From NCBI RefSeq assembly GCF_001522545.3, contig NC_031770.1, positions 10,708,372-10,772,371 on the forward strand: 64,000 nucleotides of DNA. Reading direction: 5' to 3'. The translations under genes were made by a program, and so were the position numbers. Below are positions 34,141-47,741 of the stretch, one piece after another (positions within the stretch are counted from its first letter, which is position 1; the number at the start of each line of letters is the position of its first letter). Below the pieces are notes generated by a model. That model made no database searches and was not told where the DNA came from. It was given only the letters and a program-made list of their open reading frames with translations. Source of the DNA: Parus major (taxonomy: Eukaryota > Chordata > Aves > Passeriformes > Paridae).

Positions 34141-37100
34141 CAAGGTTTTATTTGTTTCTTACAGTCTCTGTTTCTCCTGAAGTGAAATGTACTTAACTCC
34201 CAGAGCTCTTCTGGAGGTGTTTGGGTGCCAGTGAATGGCCTTAGGTGCTTTGGGGAGCCTGAAACACTGCGTGCCTGCCTTGCCAGCAGACTGGAGAGTG
34301 ATGCCTGGTCAGGGGCACTCCATCCTTCCAGCAGCAGGGAGGTGGAGCTGATGTGGGAGCCGTACCCGTGAGCTGAGCAGATCTCTACAGCCTCAGCAGT
34401 GGAGCAGAGAACAAAACCGAGGTGGCTGTGACCACACAGGCACCAGAGCGTGTCCTGCAAAGGGCTGAAACTGAAGGTGTGAATTGTGGTACCTGCTTCC
34501 TCTTTCCTGCTGAGGCTCAGATCATCTGGTACTGCGTCACAGCCTGTCCTACTGATGCTCTGCTCAGGGATTTGGTGAAGTTTGCTTCACCTCCTGTTCC
34601 AAAGGGTGCAGGCCTGGGTCACTGTCCAATACACGTCTTGAAAAAGCGTTGTCACACAGGGAAGCCTCATGGTTAGGATGCAACTGCAGCCACATTCAGC
34701 TGCTTGCAAGTGAAAAAAGGAGGCTGGAAACTATTGGAGGCTACTCCTGAGTGTTGCTATTTGAATGGTGGGGAAATTATTAGTGCTTATAAGTAGCCTT
34801 ATTGCATTGTGTGGAGAGCATAAATTTGCTCAGTAAATCATGGTAGAAAATATCTATCTGTAGGTATGCCATGAAGACATTTCCTTGCCCATCTGGTGCT
34901 CTGGGAGGAGTAAAGGTTGGGAGCTGTGTTGTTCCAGCCCAAGGCTCTTCCTGCAGTGAATTCTGTGCTTGAGTTCTGCAGCACAAAAACACTGCATAGA
35001 ACTGAAGGAAGTAACTGATAAAGGGCACTGCTGTGTCGAGGGAGAACTAAATTATAACTTGGGTGTTATTTATTGTGCTACTGGTCTCCTAGGAGCTGAG
35101 ACAAACCATGGTGAGTGCCCAGAGTAGTCCTTGTGTTCTGTCTATCACCTGTATCAGCTGTGCCTGCACAGGAAGAATTAAACTTCTTCATAAAACTTCT
35201 TGAAGTAGATGGGGGGGAAAAAAAAATCTGATTTGTAGTTCTCAGGCAGGATTTATACCAGTTGGGATTTTGACTTCCCATGAAAAACTTAGCAAAAACT
35301 TCACAGCTGTACAGTCTGGAGGCCACAACAGGCACGTTGCTCACACAAGGGTCAAGAGCATGTGGCTCCTGACTCCTGAATGATAAATGTAGAAGAGAGG
35401 AATGCTGTTATTTGAATATTTATTTTATCATTTTGAGCGAAGCAGGGAGTTGTCTGCAGAGATGCAACGAACTAGGCTATAAGGACATTTCCCAAAAGCT
35501 CTTTCCTTTTTATCCAGGTCACTCAGCACTAGCAAAACTGGGCTGGTGGTGGTCAGACTTTGATATTCGTTCCCAGCTCCCATGGGACATGACAGGTTTA
35601 CATGGCAGGCCAAACACACAGCCACAGGCACTCAGAGGGGCTTGGACTACGCCTTGCCTTGGATCCACCACTGTGGCCAGCATCTCTGTGCTGTGCTCCA
35701 GCCAAGACCTGTGTCTGTGCTGCCTCTCGGTGCTTGGGCTGTGATGAGGTGAGGTGCTCTCCCTGTGCCTGCTTGCCTCTGGTGGTGGCCTTCCCTCCTC
35801 TGAGCTGATCACTGCTGACTTGTACCAACAGCCCGGTAACCAAGGGGTGTGCTGGAAGCGAGATGGCCACATCCTGTGAGATCAGTGCTGGTGTGCCCTC
35901 ACCAGGGCTGCAAGCCTCCTCCTTCCTCTTCTTTCCAGCTGCCAGAATGTGCACAGCAAGCAGGAAACAGGGGAAAGCAGCTTTCTTAGAAACCCAGGCG
36001 AGCTTCTTCTGTGCAGATGCCATTGTATCTCTGTTGCCTTTAATCTGTCTCTCCCAGGAACCACAGTGAGTGATGGTACCTCAGAAGTGTCCACAGCCTG
36101 GGGCCTGGGTGTCAGGAGGTGGTGACTGCAGGGACAGATGTTGACCAAGGGGCTTTCTCCATTCAGGAGGGAGAGGACATGCACAGAATTACACCAGTGG
36201 TCCATATTCCAATCTCTCAGTGTGCCTGAAAGGTAGTAGGTATTAATCTAAAACCCAGCTGATACAGTCTGTGTTCAGGTGCCAGATCAATCTGACTGGC
36301 AGAACATTTCCTGCAGGTCCATGTTTTTCCTGGACACAAGTTCAGAGCAACCCTGCAGCACAGAGGCAGAGTGTTCCTGATGCTGAGCTGCTGCTTACAG
36401 GCATCCTCCCCTGGAAGAATTTCCTCCAATAAAGACAATATACTAGCACAATATGTGGATTATGGAGCTAAAGACTTTTTACTCTATCATTGCTTGATGG
36501 TGCTGTACTTTGCTTAAGCCACAGTTATGTAGAATGGTGTAATTCCCCAGCACATTGGATTCAATAAAGTTCTAAAATTCCAGGTTTTCCCATGCTCTGA
36601 TGGCCAAGAGATGCCTTTGCTGCCCTTTCTAAAGGTCTTTAGTGCCTCTTCAGTTCTGCCATTCAAGTCTGAATGAATCAGCTTGATAAAAGTGAGTAAG
36701 ATGCATTTTTCTGGGGCAGTAATAACAAAGGTAGGGCAGTACAGGGAGACGTGAAGATGAAAGAAAAGCATGCACATGCCTCTATTATTAGAGGCCTGGC
36801 TTGCTGGTAAGTCCCAGTAAAATTAGAAAGCGCTGGGAGGGCCCTGATCTTCTGGAGACCTTCCTCTGGTTCCCAAAAGGCCTAATTATGTAACATGTTG
36901 TTTGTTTGCAGTGTCCAGAGAGACTTTCCCATTTTGCAATCTGTTGATGTCCCCCCTTCCCAGAGTACACAAAATATCAGTTTAACTGCTGAAGCCATGC
37001 TGCTCCTGTGCATTTAAACAAACATCTCATTCTGATGCTACCAAAATAAGATGTGTAATGGAGAAGAAATTGGTCCTCCTGTGGAACATTTAACCCAGCA

Positions 37101-40100
37101 CTGCCTCTTGGAGTGGTTCTTTTCTGCTCTGGTCCCTGGAGCACAGCTTGTGTATTCAATGGACACATGTTAGGGAATGAATGAAGCAGCTTTTAAATGG
37201 GGTTTGCATGACACATTGCTCCAGGCTTCTTGTGAAAAGGTGTCTGGGTCTCAGTGAGGCTGCACAGGTACCTGGGCCTCTGAGACATTGGTGGAGGGGC
37301 TGTGATTTAAAGTGTAAGAGAGCCTTCCCTCTGGTCTCACCCTCAACAAGGTGGCCCCAGCCCTGTCTTGCATCTCCATTAATGATTAAAGCTTTCTGTA
37401 TGAGAACATGGAGAAGATGTGCAGTTGGAGGCCATTCCTGCCCCCCCATCTACTACAGCTATTGTGATCATAGAAAAGGTCACTGGTTCATCCAGACAGT
37501 GTATTTTTATCTCCTGACTGAATGATAAATAATTCAAAAGAAGTCCAGCTTCCTCTATTAGAGGAGGAAGCAATGGTTCCCTCGGCTGACATCCCATCAG
37601 CTCTTCTCCTTTCTGTCTGGAAGCATCAGGAGGGGCACCTCTTCCAGATGTGGCTGCAAAAAATCATGTTCAAAAAACATCCTTTTTATAGGGATAGCAC
37701 TGCACCTAGAGATCTGTTACAGTCTGCACTCCAGATGTCTGCACACACCCCCCAAAAGAAAAGATTTTACTGCATTAATGTCAGTGAGGAAGATGGTACA
37801 TATGGACAACCAGTTAAACTCATATTTCACCTATGCAGTCACACCTGTAAATGCTTGGAAAATCTTATGTCAAATGATCTTGCTGTTCATAATATGCAGT
37901 TTAGTTGTTTTTATAAAAGATGTCTGCTGCATATTTAGGAAATGACACTCTTTGCCCACTGAATTTGATTTGTCCAAGTCAGTTTTAGCATTTCTCTGGA
38001 AGCATAAATTTAGGAGCTGAATATTAACAGAGACACAAACATCCTCTGAATTTTATTTTTTTTTTTTTGGAAAGTGTCCCCAGAAACCACATAGGATCCC
38101 TCCCAAGAGCCCTTTAAAAATGTCAGTGTCAAAAAATATAGATGGTGGCAGGAGGGGAACCAAGTGGTACTGCTTTTTTAAGTGCCCCTTTTCTTTTCCA
38201 AAAAGAAGTTGGGTCAGATATTTCTAAAGAAACAGCAAAAACAATATCCTGACTCAGCCCTAGCACCCCTCTGTATCAGTTTTTCATCTGTGGCCTGCAG
38301 CTTCAGAGATAAAAGGTAAAGCCTCCAGCATGAGGAGCCTTGCAGTAGGATGCAGCTGAAGAGCAGGATATCTTCTGATGTGGCAGAGAGAATGCTGCAA
38401 ACCGGGCTGGAAGGGAAGCAAACAAACATTCCCTGTTCCAAGTTTCACTGTTGAATGCATTCTCTACTCCTCTCTGTGGTCCCACTTTGTTCAGCTGGGT
38501 CAGTGTGCATCCCCTGACTCAACAGTCCCCCTTGCACTGCCTTAATGTCTGGCAGCACAGTGGGAGACATCAAAGGAGACCAAACAAAGATTAAACTCTT
38601 GTTTGGCCTGCTTCCAGAGCCCAGCATGGGCTTTGCAGAGTACTCTCCCCTCGCCACTGGAATCCTGCCTGGCCCAGTGGGATTTGCAGATGGTAGGGAT
38701 ACAGCCAGCTGGATCTAGGGCTTGGATCCTTGGCAGAAGCTCCCAGAGCTCCTGCTCCATCCAGCAGAGATCCCTCCTGTGGGAGGTGGCCCTGGCCAAG
38801 GCCCACAGCAGGGGTCTGAGCAGGTGTGCTGCACCACCATGGGGCATGGACGGGGCCTGTTTCCCTTTTGAGGAGGAGAAGTTCTCTGGGCCTGAAATGT
38901 ATAATTTCTTTGGTTCCTGAAGGCCAAAAGGTGGTTGTCGCCTCTTCAGGGGGGAAGATACAGCTCTAACAGGGTCAGTTGTCTTTCATTTTTTCTCCTC
39001 TTCATTCAAACAATCTTGAGTCTTTCCTGAATGCTTTTAAAATATTGGTCTTAATATCTCCCAGGCATGGGCATCTCTCTTAAACTGCTGTGCTCTTGCC
39101 TCAGCTGCGTGCTCAACCACGTCTCTGTCAGGAGTAAGGCCACATGATGTCCACAGACCTTCTCCTTCCTGCTGTGCCCAGGACATGGCAGGTAGAGAAA
39201 AACTCATTCCCAAGTGCAATATCATGTCTCAAGCCCCTGAAGGGCAAACTCACAGCTCCGAGTGGCTCCCAGTGTGCCGTGACTCCGTTTGCTCCCCAGG
39301 GTGAAGCCACTGAGGGTGCTCCTGTGGCACTTCATGGTGGCCGTGTGGGACAAGTCCTGCCCGGGGCTCCCTCGGGGAGGGTGAGCACGGGATGCAGACC
39401 GTGCTGTTTGCCCAAATAAGTCAGGAAATCCAGGAACTTGATTGCGTGATGTCCCCTGTGGAGGGGATTAGGCAGTGAAGTCGTGTTATTGGACAAAGCA
39501 AGTTGTGCCAGCACATCACTGGGGGAGAGTGGCGGGGGGAGAAGGGTGAGGACAAGAGTTAGCTGAAGAACTGACACAGTTTTTGTCCTTGAAAAACCAA
39601 TGTTTCCTTATTTGTAATGAACTGTTGTTGGCAATTTACTGCTGCCAGCTGCATCTCTGTGGTTGATTAAAGGAGCTTGGATCTTAAATATGTAATAACT
39701 CCCTGAAAGCCACTGAGAGGTAGTTATTAGCTTCATCAGGGCCTGTGTACACATCCGCTGCGCTCCTTTATGAAAAGGATACCTATTAAATGCATTGTAG
39801 TGATTCACAAAATGCAGGATCTAGGCTTGTTTTAAGAAATTAAAACAACAGCCCTAGCAAAGCTGGTTGGCAAAAACCAGTAAAGTTATCTTGGAGTGAA
39901 GCACTGCTCCACAGCTCCCTGATGGGGAGACAAGAACAGAGGGTAGGAGAAGTCCTGTGTCTTTCTGCAGAGCCTTCTTTCCCTGGCATGTGCTTGAGCA
40001 CCGCTGGGAGCAGCATTGGCACCAGCAGGTTTTTACTACAGAACAGGCACCTATCCCTCTCCCAGCTGTGCACATGGGATCCCTGGCTGTGGCAAATCCT

Positions 40101-43084
40101 CCAGCAGGGAGAGGAAGTCCATTTGTACACAGGATCCCAGTGCAACTGGAGTTCACATTGGGAATTTGCCTTGGGAGTGGGCTTCTCTCCTCTGACACTT
40201 AGCCCTGGGGTTTGAACTCAGTGGATGGCACTCAGTATTCTTCCAGCAGCAGGGCTGAATCTGAGGGCTCAAAATGAGAGTGACAGAACAAAAAGCAGAC
40301 AGCTGACCGCAGCCAGCATGCAAGCATCTGTACAGATGGGCAGAGAAACATCTGCTGCCATCCAAAGCCAAACAGAGAGGAGAAGCAGCCCCTCCTCAGA
40401 AGGAGAGGCTGAGCCTGGAGGCATCATCCCGCATGCTGCAGGCAAATGAGTGTGATCAGCCAGCTCTTTGCTCTCAGGGGGATGTGATGTTACCCTGCCC
40501 TTGTCAGATGCACCGTCTTCCAAGTCTGGATTTGGCTTCTGTGTGTCTCCACTCTGCTCTGCTCACACCAGGGACAAAATCATGTGTCCACTAGCAAGGA
40601 CATGCACATCACTGCCATTCAAGGGGGTCCTGTCCCTCATCTCTGCTCCTTCCCCTGTTCTCCAGCACCACAGGGGGACTGTTTTAGCTTAACCCTCACA
40701 GTCTGGTCTTGCTGAACCAGCTGTGTTTTCCCAGTATTCTCAAATGAGGAGCTTTGGTTAACAGCCTCTCACAGCCACAGTGTTTGCCATGGTGTGTGCA
40801 TGGCCTCGCTGCACTGGTGCTATGGGGTATGTCCTTCTCTTTGCAGTCCTGAGCATGGCTGGAGTTAAGGTCAGTCCTCTCCAAGTCATAAATGCCAGTT
40901 ATCCTGAGGAAATCTTGGGAGATATCAAAAACTCCACTAAAAAAGTTTCTGACAATGACATTAGAGGCACTGCGCTGGTTTCCAAGAATGGCAGTGCTGG
41001 ATCCTGGGTGACAACAAACAGTAACAGCATTCTCTGTTTTAAAAATATCTTAGTGTAAGAGAGAAAATATTCCCACTGCTGTGTAAGTAAGAGGGTGACC
41101 AGCATGAGCCTCCTCTGCCCATTCCCTATATGGTTCCATTTCCATAATGTCTGGACTGCTTCCTACACAATCAAAGTAACAATCAAATGTGCCTGGCAGT
41201 GAGAAAGAAAGCAGCAACAAAGAATGGGGGGCAAGGCTGGATCCCTGTGAACTGGGTGCTGGAAGGAGAGACATGGAACTGATGGCATATCCCTGCCCCT
41301 TTCCAGGGAGAAGTCCTCCAGGAGAGTGCAGATGGCTGGGGACAGGGGTAGGACCCAGCTCAGTGGGGTCCAGTGCAAGGATACTACCTCTGGAGTTTTT
41401 CGAGGGATGGTTTAAATTTTCTGGCACTGTTATCAGGAGGCTTCTTTGGAGGGCTTGAGTGATTCCTCTGGTTATTTGCTCCCATTAAAACACTCTGATG
41501 TGTGGTAGTCACGCACTGTGCTATTCTGGGGTCAGGCAATATGGCTCTAATTCAACCACAAGCCCAGTACACCCCGCAGGAGACCCCTGTCCCAAGGGCC
41601 AGATGCACTGTCACCAGGTGGCAAAGCTGTTGTCTCGCTGGCTGGGACAGAAGAAGGACATGAAGACAAAAAAGGATTGATTTGCTCAGAGTTCTTTTCC
41701 AAACTTGGTTGCTTGCTTCCTAGTAAGAAACTCATTTTGAGACGTGCTTGCATGCTCCTGGTTTAATTTGTCAGTACACGTGAGCCTAAAGAACAAAATA
41801 GTTATACGTGTGTTTTTGCAAACAATTTGGAGTAGAAATTTATGGATCCATGAGCACTCAGCAGCCCCCAAAACTGCCAGGCAGGCTCTCAGTATCCCCC
41901 CTGATCCATGGCCTTCTCCCTGGTGCCTCTCATCTCTGTAGTGCTCGTGTGGCCCTGGCTCTGGCATCCCCTGCCCCAAAACCTCCCCCGTTGCATCCTG
42001 AGCACCAGTGGTGTGACAGATGACTTATTCTGGTATGCCTTTGGATAAGGACAGGCAACACTGCTGTCTGGAGACAGTGGACATTGTGCTCTGAGGAGCT
42101 GTGTGTCCTCGGCCCCAGCCCTCCATCCGCCCTCGGAGACGCCACTGTGCAGCCCAGGCTCTGCTGTCCTCGCGCCGCACAGCTCTCGCAGAAATTCACA
42201 GCCCTGTCACAGCCTATAAGGCAGAGAAAGAGCCAGTTCTGTAGGGAGTCTGGAATGAATTGAGCTGCAGCAAGCAGGGGAGAGACGCCCTGGTTTCATT
42301 GAGAAGAGGAGGCTTGATCTGAAACAAAACCTGTTACTTTGGCTCAGGCAGGTAGGGAGCAGGTTTTACCTGGCACCAGAGTCTGCACAGGAGCCAAGTG
42401 TTTGCTTGGTTCAGTAGATTTCCATTCACACTTTAGGTCTGGTTATTGAAATTTATCTTCCTCCTTAGTGACTGGGTATGTGGCAGGACCTAGGGGAGTA
42501 AGAAATCGCCCCTACACAGGGCAAAAATAATGTAAACCTAGTCAGTATCAATGCCCCAGGCACGTATCATCCCGGGAATAAGGAGGGAAGTGTAGCAGTA
42601 GATTTACCTGACTCATGAGCTCTCTGGTGACCTGGAACTCAGAAAGACTCATACAAAAATCTGAAAATGGGTCAGTTTAGTAGGGAGGATTGTAAGAGAG
42701 AAGTGTGGGAGGGTTGGGTCAGAATCAGGCTGAGCATAAACTGGACAAGAATTGGATGGGAAGGAGATGTTCTGGACATCCATGCCTTAGCAATGCAGAG
42801 GAAAAAGGGGAAGGGGAGCTGAACAAGAGATTCTGCCAAGAAGCAGGTCCCTCTGTGGTGTCTGTGATCAAGAGGCCTGGGGGTGTAGGACAGAGATGGT
42901 GCAGTGTGCCTGTCCTCAGACCAGAGGGCACACAGAAATCCAGCCTCGTGCTGTAAGGGGAGTGCATGGGGGGCTCTTAGCAGTCCCTCTTGAAGCTTTC
43001 CTGGGCAATAGGTGACATGTGCAGGCAAGCTCAGAAGCTGCCTTCAAAAGCAGCTCAGCCAGATTAGGTCTGCTTTTGTACCTA
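34135..43084 (+). other. SLC8A1: SLC8A1 intron 2, first part
   Basis: Begins with GTAAGT. The known second NCX1 exons (mutually exclusive A/B and following) were looked for by their protein sequence in the plus-strand frames and are not visible. In other vertebrates this intron is very long. Open frames here are short and inconsistent with exons. A T-run lies at 38057-38068. Confidence 0.7.
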
Positions 43085-43350
43085 AAAGAGCCTAGAATAA
43101 ATCAACACGTTATTTGTAAGTGCCTCAAAGATAACAAGGAGATGAATAACAGCCAGCATATATTTGTCAAGAACAAATCTTATCAAGCCAACCTAATTTC
43201 CTTTTATGCCAGCCTTTTGGGTAAGGGAGAAGCAGTGTTGTCATATCACTGAGCTTCAGAAGGGCTTTTAATGTTGTCTTGTTTAGCACTGTCATAAGCA
43301 AGCCCTGGCTAAATGGGCCACTGGGGTGATGGGGTCTAATCTGTCTGGAA
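43085..43350 (+). mobile_element. Old CR1 LINE reverse-transcriptase fragment
   Basis: AACAAGGAGATGAATAACAG, CAGCATATATTTGTCAAGAA, AAGCCAACCTAATTTCC and AGAAGGGCTTTTAATGTTGT follow one another as in the CR1 reverse-transcriptase region (encoding the HGFVKNKS-type and SKAFDTV-type motifs). Several stops and indels break the frame. The right boundary is uncertain; homology could extend into 43350-43750, where I cannot confirm it. Confidence 0.65.
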
Positions 43351-46300
43351 AGAGAAATGTGTCACTGGATGGAGGTGAAAAGGTGTTCAGTAGGTGCTTG
43401 TCCTGAAATGGAGCTTGTTGGGCATGGGAAAGAGAAAATTTGTGTTTTAGCTTGCACATAGAAAGAGAATAGAGTCTGAAAGCGTTATCAGAGGAGGATG
43501 GAGATTTACAGAGATGTGAATTAGCCTGAACAGAAGAAAGACACTGTAAAGTGCTTGTGAAAGAATAGCCATAAACACAAATTCAAGTGGGAGAGGAACA
43601 ACCAAGTCAGGGGGTGCCATTATGACCTGGCAGCCAAATCTGGGCTCACAACACCGTGCTCCTGCAATGAATGGGACAGGTGCCATCCTGAAGATATTCA
43701 AGAGGAGGGTATCCATCCCTGTGCTCTCTCTTGGGGGAGTGGGTGGCCTCTGCCAAGAGCAGAAGACAGCTTAGAATGCACTGCCCAAAACCTTACTGAA
43801 GGTATCAGGTGTGTTGTCTCCTTTAATGCACTTTGGGCCAGATGAGGCCTTGGGAACTCTTTCTCTCCTCTTGCTATGTGCTAGCCAGGCAAAAGTGTTC
43901 ATCGTGTGAGCTGCACTTCAGCCAGGTGGCCCCTTGTCCTGCAGGGTCTTCTGCCACGAACCTGCGGTGGGATAACATGCAAAGCAACCTACAGATGGAG
44001 CAGAAAGACCAAATGCACACATGGAACCTGCCCACCTTCCCTGTGGGCACCCACTCTGGGCTCCTTGCTCTCAGGGGACATCTGGGGCAGGGGCAGTGCC
44101 GTTGTCTGTCTCCTCTGCTAATAATTAAATGCAATCCAAGCTTCCCTGCAGGAGATCCCTGTCCCCATGGGGGAAGAAGCAAGGCTGCACAGATTAAGGA
44201 AGCTAATTAGAGGGGAAGAGAGCATTGGTACTGAGGCCCCAACAGTAAACTTTGAAATCTAGATAAGGGAGCAATATTTAATTATATACAATTAAAGCAC
44301 CGTATCTTGGCCCCCTGAGAACTGGCAGTCCTGGAAAGCCCTCACAAAGGTGCTAATGAACAGATCTGAAGGCAGCAGTAGGCTAGGGGCTATGCTTATC
44401 AAACTTTACCTGGGAAACACACCTGAAGAGAAGAGCTCGGAAAATTCCCTTGGACCACTCCCCCCTTATTCCTGCACGATGTCCTCCCTCTCCTAGAGCA
44501 GGTAATGGGAACTGGAAGGCAGATTGCTCTGCTCTTACATGCAGCTGGGCAAGACCATGGCAGGCACCTACACAAGGAAAGGCAAACCTGAGAATATAGG
44601 GGAAGGCAGAGAGGATTGTAAATACTCAGTCTGGGAAACAGCCTTTGTGCTCTTTTCTCCCAATGCACAGGAGAAAAATCTCCTGCCCCTGTTCCTGCCA
44701 GCCAGGGGTATCCTAGAATCTCCAGGGACCACCATGCCAATGTTCCCCTTTGCTCCACAAATCCTGCAAAGTTACCTTCAGTTATTTTCCTGTGAGTTCC
44801 CTCTAGCCAGTGAAGCAGCTACTTCCCCTCCCTGCTCCTTTGCTGCATCACGTATATAGTCCCTGACTTCTGATCCTTTCACCTGTCCTCTTCAAGGCAG
44901 GAGGGCAGATTGGTTTCCCTGCAGAGTGCCTGCCTTGTGCTCAAGCATTCCCTGTTGCCCTGTGCCAGCTGAGCCAGCAAGCTTTGTGGACTGCAGCAGC
45001 AGCTCTCATCCCACAGCTGCTGCTGGGTGTTAGTGCAGAATCACAACGGGGGAAAGCTTGGATGGATTTATGTTATCTGACAGATTAGAACTGCAGAACC
45101 AGCCTCAAGTTATCCAAAATTCCTCTCCCTCAGCATCTTCAAACCCTTAAGGAAGGCTTTTAGTTCAGCCTTAGCTGCCAGAGGAAGTGGTTCCTGTTCT
45201 AATTTGTGAATATGAAGTGCCAGAGGGCTTCTACCCTCCGAAGGCAGTAGCTTTGAAAAGCACAGGTGAAAGCCTAGGGCTCCTGTCCCCGCATCCTTGT
45301 CGCCTGTTCTTGTTGAGGAACACACCTATTGCAGGTCTCTCATTGTGCAGCTGCAGTGGGAGCTGCAGGTTGTGCCCAGGCTGGGGGAAAGGACTGGAAC
45401 TTCAGGCAAAGGAGCTGTGACCTGGTGCCAACCCTCTGTCTGACAAAGGGGACGAGGACCTGCAGCACTGGCTGGGGGTGGCCAGTCCCCTGGAGACTCT
45501 ACAGAACCCAAATAAACAAGCATAAGACCCCAAATAGGTATCAAGTGTAAGGGGCATAAAGAGCATGAGGGGAATGGCTGCACAGACTGCAAGGGCACAG
45601 ACGCCCAGGGATTATTCCTTCACTGACCCTAGAGGCACCAGCTCAGGATGCTACAGTGTGACTGCAGCTCCATTAAATTACTTCAAAGAGCCAGACATCT
45701 GCAGGAAACCTGGGACTGAGAGGGTGAGGGAATCATGTCTGACTGTGTGAGTCTAGTGTGGGGTGGGAACCAAGCTGGGCACACAGGGGTTCACTGGAGC
45801 CTCCTGCTGCAAAGGGGCTTTGGTCCCAGCAGGGAAAGTCTTGGGTGCTGCAGATCTAACTCCCAGAGCAGCTCCTGGATGGTCAGACAGCAAAGATTCC
45901 TTAACAATCTTTTGCCTGGCCTTTGCCCCCACATTCTGCTTGCAAGGAACCTTTCTCCTTTCAGTGTGCAAAGCCCATGAGTCACATCTGTGATGTTGCC
46001 ACAAACAGCTTCCTTCCCTGGTGATACAGCTGCTAAAAATGACCCAAAAGTGATGCCCATGCCATTGAGGTTCATTTCATTTGTCTGAGCCTTTCTGGTG
46101 ATGTTTTCCAGTGCTGTGCCAAGAGCTAAAACCTCGGGACATCCTTCACTCATTGTGTTTTAGGTGAAAATTAAGTTTCTTGTGGAATCCCAAGACTACA
46201 AGAGCTGTGATCTTAAGAAAAACACTAACTAATATCTAGAGTACCCTGTCTGGTCCTTGGTGTGCCAGGGAAGAAGTGCTTTGGGAGAAGAATTGCTCTC

Positions 46301-47029
46301 AATTGCCAGTTCTCTAGAGCTGGAAGGAAAGGTGGAAAGCTTAAGTTGCTTCTCAATTCAAGCATTCCTACATTAGTATGAATGAGCATGTTGGTGTCTT
46401 GCAAATACACAAACAGATTTCCACAAAACACTTGCTAATGAACCAAGCCAGCAGTCTGTCCTTTCAGTGATTTGTGGGGAGTCGGTAAAAGACTCAACCT
46501 GGGGAGCTCATTACCCTGCTGAAGGAGTGCATTTTTAGGGGAGATGCTGGGAAGCTGTTAGCTGCCAGCTGTGAGGCAGGTCCAGAGGCTTGGTAGTGCT
46601 GGGAGGAAGCCTGGGAGAGGAGATGTCCATTGCTTTTGTGGGCACAGGCACAGGGCTCGCTCACAATGAGAATAATTTCTCTTTCTGTGGTTGTGGGGCA
46701 TGAGAGGGGCCGATTTCCACCCCCTATCTCTTCTATCTCAGGGCCAGGCATGCTGATATTGTGCTGAGGTCTCGGGTTTCTGGTGTGAAATCAGAAGAGC
46801 AGAGTCAGCACCAGTGACAAGGGAGAGCCACAGCAGCCTACTTAACCACACACCCCATATAAACCAGAGGCCTTCTGGAAAGTACAGGCACACTCCTGGG
46901 GCTTAAAAATGCATCAGAGGGAGTGTGGCACTGCTCAGCCACTGCTCTGCCCCATGGGCACAGGTCATTTGTCACCTGCAGCTGTTGCACAGCTCAGCCA
47001 GCTACCCACCCCATTACCCTTCCCACTGG
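43351..47029 (+). other. SLC8A1: SLC8A1 intron 2, unrecognised sequence
   Basis: No exon, RNA gene or clear repeat was recognised between the old CR1 fragment and the solo LTR. Confidence 0.5.
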
Positions 47030-47034
47030 GCTTG

Positions 47035-47736
47035 TGTCTTGGTTTGAAAAGACAGGTGTCTGCTAAGGAAGGCAGAAAATTCCTTGAAACGGAAAAAAAA
47101 TGTAAACCAACCCACCCACCCCAACTTATTATAATCTTGAAATCAAGGTGCTCTCAAGCAAAACTATGGGATGAGGAATAACAGCTCTTTACTAAGGAAA
47201 TTTTTTTAAATGCAGTAGTAAAAAAAACCAAACAAAAAAACAACAAAAAAAAAAAGCTACAAAAAACCTAACCCACTGACAGAGTAAGAAAACAGCTACA
47301 GCCCTGACCCTGTTAGTCAGGGTGTTGGTAGCAGTCAGATTAAATGGTGGCTGCAGTCCTCCTGGAGTGACAGATGTGGTTCTGTTGAAGCAATGATCCT
47401 GTAGAAGGGTGCAGTTTTCCTCTGCAGGTCCAGTGCTGGTGTAGATGGGTCTGGTCTTCCTCTGGGAATCCTGTGGAGAAAGGCTCCCTGCAGTGTTCTG
47501 GGTCTCTGATTATATCCAGGTAGGAATGCTTGGCTCCTCCCCCTGGGTGGAGCATCTCCCAATGATGATGTAATTTTATCAGTCCTGCAGTGAGACTCAA
47601 TGGCCCATTAACAGAAGAGATCCCCCTGGAGGGAGGATGGGTGGTGGAAGAGATAAAGAACACTGCCCCACCTGGTTTCAACAGCTGGTAATAGAATATG
47701 TACTTTTGATTACATCTGGCATTGCAGCCCAAAACA
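47035..47736 (-). mobile_element. Complete solo LTR (702 bp) of an endogenous retrovirus, antisense to SLC8A1
   Basis: The element starts TGTCTTGGTTTG and ends CCCAAAACA, giving TG...CA termini with inverted ends TGTYTTGG, and is flanked on both sides by the 5-bp direct repeat GCTTG (47030-47034 and 47737-47741). This defines its borders exactly and fits ERVL-like integration. On the minus strand a TATA-like GGATATAATC (47508-47517) lies midway, consistent with U3 on the right and R-U5 on the left. The sequence resembles LTRs common in songbird genomes as I remember them. No gag, pol or env remains, so the provirus was lost by LTR-LTR recombination. Confidence 0.9.
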
Positions 47737-47741
47737 GCTTG

